DNA from: CAG-273 sp963560005
GTDB lineage: Bacteria; Bacillota; Clostridia; TANB77; CAG-508
Assembly (NCBI GenBank): GCA_963560005.1
Contig: CAUWNG010000001.1
Location: 1-25,013, forward strand
Length of the DNA stretch: 25,013 bases
Direction: 5' to 3'
Made by a program: the position numbers and the translations under genes. Below, in pieces: positions 1 to 6,351 of this stretch. The notes beneath the pieces are model-generated. The model saw nothing but the letters and a program-made list of their open reading frames with translations, was not told the origin of the DNA and ran no database searches. Position 1 is the first letter of the stretch. Each line of letters starts with the position of its first letter.

Positions 1-2
1 AA

Positions 3-425
3 ATGCCAAGAAGAGGATACATATTTGAAAATCAAATTAAAAAAGTATGTGATTATGTAGAATCAATAGGTGGACATGCACACAAAAATTATCCAGAGAG
101 ATTACAAGATGGAACTTACATAAAAGGAGAGCCTTTTGATTATGAGATATTTCTATCAAATTACAAAGCAGTATTTGATGCAAAAGAATGTAAGAATAGA
201 AAATGGCACATGGTTGATAAAGATATAAAACAATGCAATGAAATGAAAAAATGTAAAAATGCAGGTCTCAAAGCATATTTCTTAATATGTTTTGAGGGCT
301 CTGATGTAAGAATGATAGATGTAGATACAGCAATAGCAACATTAAGAAGCGGAAGCAAGACAATATCTGCAGAAGGAAATCCAAGTTGGGATTTAATAAA
401 TATACTAGGAGGAAAAAGTAAATGA
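3..425 (+). CDS. RecU-like Holliday junction resolvase (phage type)
   Basis: Probable structure-specific endonuclease that resolves recombination or replication junctions in phage DNA before packaging. The 140-residue protein has the RecU pattern: an N-terminal G-Y-I-F-E segment (residues 5-9), then P-F-D-Y (44-47, with the acidic D46), F-D-A-K-E (58-62, acidic/lysine catalytic cluster), a Q near 77, and the hydrophobic strand AYFLICF (91-97). This order (D, then D-x-K, then Q) is that of the RecU branch of the restriction-endonuclease-like fold. It is shorter than cellular RecU (about 200 residues), as is common in phages. The ATG is at the very edge of the window, so its ribosome site is not visible and the true start could lie upstream. 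The stop overlaps the next start (ATGA). Confidence 0.75.
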   Translation: MPRRGYIFENQIKKVCDYVESIGGHAHKNYPERLQDGTYIKGEPFDYEIFLSNYKAVFDAKECKNRKWHMVDKDIKQCNEMKKCKNAGLKAYFLICFEGSDVRMIDVDTAIATLRSGSKTISAEGNPSWDLINILGGKSK

Positions 426-868
426 AATGTACAGACAAAGAATGGCAACATTGCAGAGTAGAAAAAATGGGATGTAGTGGTTGTTATTATGATGAAATAG
501 AACCAGAAGAATATGTAAGATTTAAAGATGGGACAATAGACAAAATAATTAATATTATTGAAACACAAGGAAATCGAAAATTGATAGCTTTTGAAAAAAG
601 AAATGGATATAAAAGCGATAAAGGAATTGTGAATTGGATTGCTAAACATGGTAAAAAGATATCTGATGTATTAGAAGAGGGAGATTTGATTTTTTGTAGA
701 ACTAAAAATTCTTCAGCTGTATATATGTCGAGAGTAACAAAATATCAAGGAGGTTTAGGAGCAAATTTTTATAGTTTAGAACAATTGAATATTATAAAAG
801 TTATAACAAAAAAAGAATTAAAACAAACAGGATATGATGTCAAGGAGGTTTACTTTGAAAGTATTTAG
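422..868 (+). CDS. Phage protein of unknown function with N-terminal Cys cluster
   Basis: A 148-residue protein I do not recognise by function. The N-terminus carries cysteines at residues 3, 11, 18 and 21, the last pair as C-x-x-C, suggesting a small metal-binding knuckle. The rest is a mixed alpha/beta domain (EYVRFKDGTIDKI, then KISDVLEEGDLI, then IKVITKKELKQ) resembling small proteins seen in the early-to-late transition region of clostridial phages. Its ATG overlaps the upstream stop by four bases, so it is translationally coupled to the RecU-like gene. Its own end overlaps the next gene by 14 bases. Confidence 0.7.
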   Translation: MKCTDKEWQHCRVEKMGCSGCYYDEIEPEEYVRFKDGTIDKIINIIETQGNRKLIAFEKRNGYKSDKGIVNWIAKHGKKISDVLEEGDLIFCRTKNSSAVYMSRVTKYQGGLGANFYSLEQLNIIKVITKKELKQTGYDVKEVYFESI

Positions 869-1292
869 ATTTATGTCAAAGGTAGAATTTGAAAAATATA
901 GAAATAATTTTACTTTGAAAAATGATAAAAAGCATAATGGAAAAACAAATTCAGTAGGGTTTTGTTTCTTAAATATAGAAGATTTTACTCCCGAAGAAGC
1001 AATGCACTTTTTAAGTGGAATAGCAACATTTGATGTATGTGCAATATTTGAAACAGATGAAAAGTTAAATAAGACTTATGGTATTTATGCAAAACCAATA
1101 AAAAGTACAGGAAGTCCAATTGAAGATTTAATGAATCTATTTTGTGGTTTCAATGAAAGATTCAAAGCTAATGAATATTGTGTAACAGAATACGATAAAA
1201 AAAGAATGAAATTGATAAAATATAGTGAGGAAATTTGGAAACAATGGAATCCAAAAGAAAAACAAGAAAAGTTGAAATGGGTGGAGGTATAA
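855..1292 (+). CDS. Conserved phage hypothetical protein, TTG start
   Basis: The start is chosen as TTG at 855, because a strong GGAGG lies six bases upstream (844-848). The in-frame ATG at 834 lies before that site and has no ribosome site of its own. The 145-residue product begins MKVFRFMSKVEFEKY and contains a conserved-looking block, NSVGFCFLNIEDFTPEEAMHFLSGIATFDVCAIFE, followed by a tyrosine/lysine-rich half ending in WNPKEKQEKLKWVEV. It has no membrane segment or signal peptide. I know similar proteins only as conserved hypotheticals of Firmicutes phages and assign no function. It overlaps the previous gene by 14 bases, which suggests coupled translation. Confidence 0.7.
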   Translation: MKVFRFMSKVEFEKYRNNFTLKNDKKHNGKTNSVGFCFLNIEDFTPEEAMHFLSGIATFDVCAIFETDEKLNKTYGIYAKPIKSTGSPIEDLMNLFCGFNERFKANEYCVTEYDKKRMKLIKYSEEIWKQWNPKEKQEKLKWVEV

Positions 1293-1297
1293 AGAAA

Positions 1298-1789
1298 ATG
1301 AAAACTTGGGAAGAAATGACAAAGTTAAATAAAAGAAATAAATGGATGATTGTATTTTATGTTTTAATGGCGATTTTTGAAATAGGTGTAGCAATATTTG
1401 AAAAAGAAGTAATATGGATAATTGTTTCCTTATTATGGATAAATATTGCAGTAATGGAATATTGTAATGCTAAACTTTTAAAAGGAAAAGAAGCAATAAT
1501 AGATAGTCAAGATGAGTATATTAAAGCACAAGACAATATGATTGACGATTTATTAAAATATATTAATAGAAAAACAAAAATAATAAAAGTATCAGACATA
1601 AAAATACCTAAGGATTTTAGGAAACCTAATCCAGGAAAAATGAAAAACAGAATAGGGTATTATAATACATATAAACAATTTGCAGTACCAATTATTGTTG
1701 ATAAAGATAACAATTTAATAGATGGCTATACATCATACTTAATTGCTAAAAAATATAATTTTAATAATATTCAGGTTCAAGTTAAATAG
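1298..1789 (+). CDS. Two-TM membrane protein with C-terminal ParB-like domain
   Basis: The start at 1298 is preceded by GGAGG at 1283-1287. The ATG at 1235 upstream lies deep in the previous gene without a ribosome site. The 163-residue product has two adjacent hydrophobic segments (about 16-34 and 37-55), a charged helical linker (about 60-95), and a C-terminal domain (about 98-163) that resembles a ParB/sulfiredoxin-type fold: VSDIKIPKDFR, then PIIVDKDNNLIDGYTSYLIAKKY. The last segment matches the ParB pattern of a variable strand followed by an I-D-G-[HY]-x-R-like turn and helix, but Ser replaces the usual Arg, so nucleotide or nuclease activity is doubtful. Function unknown; a membrane-tethered DNA- or nucleotide-binding protein is an inference. 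Confidence 0.65.
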   Translation: MKTWEEMTKLNKRNKWMIVFYVLMAIFEIGVAIFEKEVIWIIVSLLWINIAVMEYCNAKLLKGKEAIIDSQDEYIKAQDNMIDDLLKYINRKTKIIKVSDIKIPKDFRKPNPGKMKNRIGYYNTYKQFAVPIIVDKDNNLIDGYTSYLIAKKYNFNNIQVQVK

Positions 1790-1801
1790 GAGGTAATGGT
1801 A

Positions 1802-2047
1802 ATGGATGAAATAAATAAAATGATTAAAGCATTAGATAGAGATAACGAAAAAGAAATTACAGAAATAAAAGAATTGCAAGGTTATTTTCAAAAATGTTCA
1901 AATATATTGAAAAATGTTGTAAAACTATTAGAGGAATTAAACAATGAAGATGATGAAGAAAAGGCAGAAAAGATAATGAAAAAGATTGAACTAAAAACAG
2001 CAGAATTTATGGTTCAAATGATAAAAATAAATCAATTTAATAAGTAA
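1802..2047 (+). CDS. Small coiled-coil phage protein, unknown function
   Basis: An 81-residue, highly charged, almost entirely helical protein with heptad-like spacing (IKALDRDNEKEITEIKELQGYF, then NILKNVVKLLEEL). No catalytic motif is visible. An ATG at 1796 is also in frame but sits only two bases from AGGAGG (1788-1793). The ATG at 1802 has a normal eight-base spacing and is preferred. The gene follows the membrane/ParB-like gene by 12 bases, so it is probably co-transcribed with it. I do not recognise a family. It is followed by an AT-rich inverted repeat. Confidence 0.6.
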   Translation: MDEINKMIKALDRDNEKEITEIKELQGYFQKCSNILKNVVKLLEELNNEDDEEKAEKIMKKIELKTAEFMVQMIKINQFNK

Positions 2048-2069
2048 GTAAACAAATTTATTTACTTAC
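2044..2069. repeat. Perfect 9-bp inverted repeat (GTAAGTAAA / TTTACTTAC)
   Basis: The arms at 2044-2052 and 2061-2069 are perfectly complementary, with an 8-base AT-rich loop. The left arm overlaps the stop codon of the preceding small gene. No T-run follows the right arm, so a classical terminator is unlikely. It could be an operator-like palindrome or a weak hairpin between the two small genes. Confidence 0.45.
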
Positions 2070-2119
2070 AAACTATATAAAACGAACACAATATCCTAGA
2101 AACAAGGAGGTGCTTACAA

Positions 2120-2284
2120 ATGGCAATAATTAAGGCAATATTTATATTTTTTGTTGGAATTTATGCTATATCTAAAATAGTGGATGGGATGAATAATAAA
2201 TATATAACCAGCAAAGATAAGATTATCAATTTAGTAGAAATTGTTGTTAGTATTGTATTAACATTCATAATATTTAAAATATAG
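2120..2284 (+). CDS. Small membrane protein (54 aa)
   Basis: A short gene with a very strong ribosome site: AAGGAGGTG at 2104-2112, ending seven bases before the ATG. The product starts MAIIKAIFIFFVGIYAISKIVDG, giving one hydrophobic helix (about residues 2-20). After a short polar loop (NNKYITSKDKI) comes a second hydrophobic helix (about 36-53) ending FIIFKI. A two-pass hairpin topology is likely. The stop is followed immediately by the ribosome site of the next gene. It resembles a small holin-like or phage membrane protein in shape only; no function can be assigned. Confidence 0.7.
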   Translation: MAIIKAIFIFFVGIYAISKIVDGMNNKYITSKDKIINLVEIVVSIVLTFIIFKI

Positions 2285-2296
2285 GAGGTACATAAG

Positions 2297-2722
2297 ATGA
2301 AAGTCCAAGAAGTATTAGAGAATTATAATTCATTAAAAGCAAGTATAACTATTGTAAAAGGAGAGATACAAGAGCTAGAAAATGAAGTATTAGATGCAAA
2401 AAGTTCCAATTTAGATGGTATGCCAAAAGCAAAAGGATTTACAGGCTCTAACATAGAAAATTATATTTCGGAAAAAGAAGAAAAAATTGAAAAGAAAAAA
2501 AGATATATAGAAAGAACTGAAAATAAATTGAAAATAGTAGAAGATTTAGTCAAAACTTTAAAGAAATATAACCAGGACATAATTGATATGAGGTACTGTC
2601 AAATGATGAGCATTGAAGAAATAGCTACAAAAAAAGATAGAGGATATGGAGCAATACAGAAAACCATTGATAGATCAATAAGAATTATGCAAAAAGAGTA
2701 CAACAAAAATAAAATGTCTTAA
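2297..2722 (+). CDS. ArpU/RinA-like late transcription regulator
   Basis: A 141-residue protein with a long charged coiled-coil N-terminus (about 1-90) and a C-terminal sigma-70-region-4-like helix-turn-helix (about 92-135): DIIDMRYCQMMSIEEIATKKDRGYGAIQKTIDRSIRIMQKEY. This layout and the gene's place just before the terminase module match the ArpU/RinA group of phage late-gene activators of Gram-positive bacteria. It is expected to switch on the packaging and structural genes downstream, possibly through the promoter found 50 bases after its end. A ribosome site (AGGAGGT) ends eight bases before the ATG. Confidence 0.75.
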   Translation: MKVQEVLENYNSLKASITIVKGEIQELENEVLDAKSSNLDGMPKAKGFTGSNIENYISEKEEKIEKKKRYIERTENKLKIVEDLVKTLKKYNQDIIDMRYCQMMSIEEIATKKDRGYGAIQKTIDRSIRIMQKEYNKNKMS

Positions 2723-2773
2723 TTTTGTATATAAAATTTATATATTTTGTCTATATTTTTTAAAAAAATAATC

Positions 2774-2782
2774 TGTTATAAT
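2774..2782 (+). promoter_or_regulatory. Extended -10 promoter candidate (TGT TATAAT)
   Basis: A perfect TGn-TATAAT extended -10 box stands in the intergenic segment after the regulator gene. The -35 region is poor (T-rich, no TTGACA at 17 bases), typical of extended -10 or activator-dependent promoters. Transcription would start near 2789 and run towards the terminator hairpin, the tRNA and the late genes. In such AT-rich DNA a chance match is possible. Confidence 0.45.
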
Positions 2783-2835
2783 TATAATTGAGAAAATTAT
2801 AAATACCTTTTTGTTTCTCCTTTGTATATATCAAT

Positions 2836-2866
2836 GAGGTCACTTTAAATAGTGGCTTCTTTTTTA
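2836..2866 (+). terminator. Rho-independent terminator or attenuator before the tRNA
   Basis: A 9-bp stem (GAGGTCACT at 2836-2844 with AGTGGCTTC at 2851-2859, two G-U pairs), a TTAAAT loop and a run of six T. It ends only four bases before the tRNA. It would end the upstream early operon. Because a promoter candidate lies before it, it could also act as an attenuator of the late transcript. Confidence 0.7.
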
Positions 2867-2869
2867 TAT

Positions 2870-2943
2870 TGCGGAGATGGTGCAATGGAAGCACAATGGG
2901 GTCATATCCCATAGACGAGGTTCGAATCCTATGTCCGCAACCA
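2870..2943 (+). tRNA. Atypical tRNA, anticodon CAU (Met, or Ile2 reading AUA)
   Basis: The cloverleaf reads as follows. The acceptor strand is TGCGGAG from 2870, pairing with GTCCGCA at 2933-2939 (six pairs and one G-G mismatch). The D arm is GTGC / GCAC, with loop AATGGAA. The anticodon arm is a perfect ATGGG / CCCAT, with loop GTCATAT giving CAT at 2903-2905. The T loop TTCGAAT is normal, but only three base pairs (AGG/CCT) are certain in the T stem. Discriminator A2940 is followed by an encoded CCA at 2941-2943. A CAU anticodon means elongator Met or, if modified to lysidine, Ile2 for AUA codons, which are frequent in these genes. The weak T stem and acceptor mismatch leave open a degenerate or tRNA-like element. 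Confidence 0.6.
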
Positions 2944-2967
2944 AAAAATACAAAAGAAGGTATGCCT

Positions 2968-3123
2968 ATGAATTTGGGTAAATGTATGTTAAGAGAATGT
3001 AAAACTTGTAAATATGAAATAAGTTGCTTTAAGGAGTATAGAAATGAATATTCAAAAAATAGAAATAGGAAAACTAAAACCAGCAGATTACAATCCAAGA
3101 AAAGATTTAAAACCAGAAGATGA
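2968..3123 (+). CDS. Possible small Cys-rich protein overlapping the next gene
   Basis: An ATG at 2968 preceded by AGAAGG (2955-2960) opens a 51-residue frame starting MNLGKCMLRECKTCKYEISCFKEY. It has four cysteines (C-x4-C-x2-C-x6-C) that could bind a metal. The frame overlaps the first 80 bases of the methyltransferase gene and becomes a low-complexity Arg/Lys tail there. Only the Cys-rich first half looks protein-like. It may be a real leader peptide, or just a spacer between the tRNA and the methyltransferase. Confidence 0.35.
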   Translation: MNLGKCMLRECKTCKYEISCFKEYRNEYSKNRNRKTKTSRLQSKKRFKTRR

Positions 3124-4249
3124 AGAATACCAAAAAATCAAAAAAAGTATAATTGAATTTGGATATGTAGATCCAATTATAGTAAATACAGATATGACTG
3201 TTATCGGTGGACACCAAAGACTAAAAGTATTAAAAGATTTAGGCTATACAGTTGTTGAATGCAATATGGTAGATTTAGACAAGAATAAAGAAAAAGCATT
3301 AAATATAGCATTAAATAAAATTACTGGAGAATGGGACAATAAAAAATTAGAAGAATTAATTGCTGAATTAAAAGAAGATGAATTTGATTTAAGTACAACA
3401 GGATTTACTTTTGATGAAGTAGATAATATTTTAAAAGATATTACAGGAACAAAAGAAGACGACTTTGATATAGACCAAGCTTTAAATGATATAGAAGAAC
3501 CAACAACTAAACCAGGGGATGTATGGTTACTTGGTAAACATAGATTAATGTGTGGAGATAGTACAGTAAAAGAAAATGTTGATAAATTAATGAATAATAA
3601 TAAAGCAGATATGGTATTTACTGATCCACCGTATTTAATGAACTTTGAAGGTAATGTTCATGCAGATGGAAGTAAAAGTTTTAATGCTGTCCATGGAAAA
3701 ATAAAAAATGATAATATGAGTAGAGAAGAAGGCGACCAATTTATATATAAAATGTTTGAAATGATAAAAGAATATAATAAAGGTGCTTATTATGTATGTT
3801 TTTATAGGTTAGGGTTAGATTACATTTTTAGAGCATTAGATAAGCTAAATAATAGATATAAAGCCTTAATTATATGGAATAAAGGAAATCACACCTTATC
3901 TAATAGTGATTATATGAGTAAATATGAACCAATTGTTTATGGATGGTTTTCGTCTCATTTATTTTATGGAGATAGAAAGAACTTCGATATATGGGATATT
4001 GAAAGAACAAAAAAGAATGATTTACATCCTACAATGAAACCTGTTGATTTAGTAGTAGAAGCAATTAAAAATAGTAGTAAAATAGAAGATTTAGTATTAG
4101 ATTTGTTTGGCGGAAGTGGAACGACATTAGTTGCAGCAGAACAAACCAAAAGAACTTGCTATATGATGGAACTAGATCCAAAATATTGTGATGTTATTAT
4201 AAAGAGGTGGGAAAACCTAACCGGTGAAAAAGCAATACTAGAAAAGTAA
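3044..4249 (+). CDS. ParB-like / beta-type DNA amino-methyltransferase fusion
   Basis: A 401-residue two-domain protein. Residues about 1-110 form a ParB-like N-terminal domain: IEIGKLKPADYNPRK, then VDPIIVNTDMTVIGGHQRL with the GGHQR turn at 55-59. Residues about 155-395 form an S-adenosylmethionine-dependent DNA methyltransferase. It has the catalytic TDPPY at 193-197, HPTMKP at 328-333, and the cofactor loop DLFGGSGTT at 353-361. Catalytic motif before cofactor motif marks the beta-type order, and DPPY marks an N6-adenine or N4-cytosine enzyme. It probably methylates phage DNA to protect it from host restriction or to mark it for packaging. It sits directly before the terminase genes, as in many Gram-positive siphophages. 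Ribosome site AAGGAG at 3031-3036. Confidence 0.88.
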   Translation: MNIQKIEIGKLKPADYNPRKDLKPEDEEYQKIKKSIIEFGYVDPIIVNTDMTVIGGHQRLKVLKDLGYTVVECNMVDLDKNKEKALNIALNKITGEWDNKKLEELIAELKEDEFDLSTTGFTFDEVDNILKDITGTKEDDFDIDQALNDIEEPTTKPGDVWLLGKHRLMCGDSTVKENVDKLMNNNKADMVFTDPPYLMNFEGNVHADGSKSFNAVHGKIKNDNMSREEGDQFIYKMFEMIKEYNKGAYYVCFYRLGLDYIFRALDKLNNRYKALIIWNKGNHTLSNSDYMSKYEPIVYGWFSSHLFYGDRKNFDIWDIERTKKNDLHPTMKPVDLVVEAIKNSSKIEDLVLDLFGGSGTTLVAAEQTKRTCYMMELDPKYCDVIIKRWENLTGEKAILEK

Positions 4250-4268
4250 TGGAGGTGGGTGATATGCA

Positions 4269-4928
4269 TTGACAGAAGCAGAAATTGAAAATATAAAAAA
4301 TGATTATTTGCAAGGTATGAAATACAAAGATATTATGCAGAAGTATAATATCACTCAACCTGAATTAAGAAGTGTTATCCGAAGAAATAAATTGACTAGA
4401 AGTAAAAGCGAATTGCAACAAGGAAATAAAAATGCAATAGGAAATAAAGGAGGACATGGTACAGAAGATAACAAAAATGCTGTAGTTACAGGAGAATATG
4501 AAAAAATATATGAAGATGTTTTAGACGAAGAAGAACTAGAACTATATAATACAATTGAAGTAAACGATAAAGAACAACTTTTAATTAATGACTATAAAAT
4601 ATTAACTATTCGTGAAAAGCGAATGTTAAGTAGAATAAAAAACTTAAAACAGCAAGGTAAAGACATGACAATAGATTTTATAAGAAAGAAAAATAGTAAA
4701 TCAGAAACTGAAACAGTAACGGAGGCACAACCAACTATAAATATAATACAACGAATAGAAGAGGGATTAACAAGAGTACAAGAAGCAAAAAGAAAAACAA
4801 TAGAAAGTTTAATAAAAATAAATGTTGATGGAGAAAGTAAAGATATAAACTTAAATATAAATAGTACAACTCCTTTATTAGAAAGTATAAATAGGCAATT
4901 GGGTGGTGGTAAAAATGGAAGAAAATGA
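4269..4928 (+). CDS. Terminase small subunit
   Basis: DNA-recognition subunit of the packaging motor. The 219-residue product has an N-terminal helix-turn-helix (about 10-45: NDYLQGMKYKDIMQKYNITQPELRSVIRRNKL). A Gly/Asn-rich segment typical of PBSX-like small terminases follows (QQGNKNAIGNKGGHG, then NKNAVVTGEYEKI), and then a helical oligomerisation region. The start is TTG at 4269 after GGAGGTG (4251-4257). An ATG at 4264 opens only a two-codon frame (ATG CAT TGA) that overlaps this TTG. The gene overlaps the large subunit gene by 14 bases, as expected for a terminase pair. Confidence 0.88.
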   Translation: MTEAEIENIKNDYLQGMKYKDIMQKYNITQPELRSVIRRNKLTRSKSELQQGNKNAIGNKGGHGTEDNKNAVVTGEYEKIYEDVLDEEELELYNTIEVNDKEQLLINDYKILTIREKRMLSRIKNLKQQGKDMTIDFIRKKNSKSETETVTEAQPTINIIQRIEEGLTRVQEAKRKTIESLIKINVDGESKDINLNINSTTPLLESINRQLGGGKNGRK

Positions 4929-6351
4929 GCAATTTCCACTATCTGAAAAATATATTGATTTTCTTATGCATGAAGCAAGTACAGAGTTTTTAGAAGGAAC
5001 TACATTTGCTGGAAAAACAACAGTTGCTATTCCAAAATTTATGTTTAAAATTGCAGATTATGAAGGTTCAAAGCCAAGTATAATTTCAGGATTAGATTTA
5101 GGAACAATAGAAAAAAATATAATAAACTCCGATAATGGACTAATAGCTGTATTTGGAGATTATGAACAAGGTGGAGCAATAGAATATCATTCAAATGGTG
5201 CTAAAAATATAAAATTACCACATATTATTTATCATACTCCAAAAGGAAATAAAATTATTTATGTTTTAGGATATGATAATAAAGCTAGATGGAAAAAAGC
5301 TCTTGGTGGACAAGTTTATGGCTTGTTTATAGATGAATTTAATATAGCAGATATGGAATTTGTAAGGGAAGCATTTATGCGTGCAGATTATAGATTGTGT
5401 ACTATGAATCCAGATGATCCAAACAAAGAATGTTATTCACAATTTGTTAATCATGCTAGACCAACAGAAAAATATAAAAACGATGCACCAATAGAACTTC
5501 TTGAAATGCTAAATCAAGAACAAACAGATGATTGGACTTGGTGGTATTTTACTTTTGATCATAATAAAAGTTTAACAAAGGAAAAGAAAAAACAAATTAT
5601 ACAGTCTGTTCCAGTAGGGACAAAATTATGGAAAAATAAAATAAAAGGATTACGAGGCAAGTCTACAGGGCTTGTTTTTCTTAACTTTGATAGAAGAAAA
5701 CATTGTATTACAAAAGAAGAAGCAAAGAAATATTTAAAATCAGATGAAAATGAAATAATACAATTAACAACTAGGTTAGAAAAAAGCCACAGACAGCAAG
5801 GAGAATATTTTATTTTATTTACAGCAGGACTAGATACAGCATATAGTTCAATAAGTCCTGATACTATTGCAATGTCATTTGCCGGTATAACTAATAAAGG
5901 AAAATATATATTACTAGATGAAAGAGTTTATAATAATGCTAATTTAGAAGAACCACTTGCACCAAGTGACACAGTTAAAAACTTTGTGGACTTTTTGGAA
6001 AGAAATAGAAAAGAGTGGGGATTAGCAAGAAATGTATTTATAGATAATGCAGACCAAGCTACAATAAAGGAATTTGCAAAATATAAAAGATTAACAGGAT
6101 GTATTTATATTTTTAATGATGCTTGGAAAGCAAAAATGCAAATAATAGATAGAATAAACACTCAACTTGGATGGTTCAAGGATGGGTGTTATTTTATTGT
6201 TGATACATGTGCAAATTATTGCAACGAACTTGATGTTTATAGTTGGAAAGAAGACAAAGACAATGAACCAGAAGATGCAAATGATCATATGGTTAATAGT
6301 TGCCAATATAGTTGGATTCCATATGTAGATAAGATAGGAGTAAGAAAATGA
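4915..6351 (+). CDS. Terminase large subunit
   Basis: ATPase/nuclease that cuts and pumps phage DNA into the prohead. The 478-residue protein has a Walker A-like loop EGTTFAGKTT (27-36), a Walker B LFIDE (137-141), and a C-terminal RNase H-like nuclease with three spaced acidic residues: GLDTAYS (D307), VFIDNAD (D377) and NDHMVNS (D457). It resembles the PBSX/SPP1-type terminases. The start is ATG 4915, with GGTGGTGG (4902-4909) as ribosome site; the in-frame GTG codons further up lie within that site. It overlaps the small subunit gene, and its stop overlaps the portal start (ATGA). Confidence 0.93.
   Translation: MEENEQFPLSEKYIDFLMHEASTEFLEGTTFAGKTTVAIPKFMFKIADYEGSKPSIISGLDLGTIEKNIINSDNGLIAVFGDYEQGGAIEYHSNGAKNIKLPHIIYHTPKGNKIIYVLGYDNKARWKKALGGQVYGLFIDEFNIADMEFVREAFMRADYRLCTMNPDDPNKECYSQFVNHARPTEKYKNDAPIELLEMLNQEQTDDWTWWYFTFDHNKSLTKEKKKQIIQSVPVGTKLWKNKIKGLRGKSTGLVFLNFDRRKHCITKEEAKKYLKSDENEIIQLTTRLEKSHRQQGEYFILFTAGLDTAYSSISPDTIAMSFAGITNKGKYILLDERVYNNANLEEPLAPSDTVKNFVDFLERNRKEWGLARNVFIDNADQATIKEFAKYKRLTGCIYIFNDAWKAKMQIIDRINTQLGWFKDGCYFIVDTCANYCNELDVYSWKEDKDNEPEDANDHMVNSCQYSWIPYVDKIGVRK

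Noticed and set aside
161..649. A 162-residue reverse-strand frame over the first two genes
   Set aside because: It is a Phe/Ile-rich shadow, typical of the antisense of AT-rich coding DNA, with no supported start.
1802..2047. The 81-residue helical protein as an Avd accessory of the retroelement
   Set aside because: It is about 19 kb from the DGR, in a different operon, and is shorter than the Avd proteins I know. Nothing specific links them.
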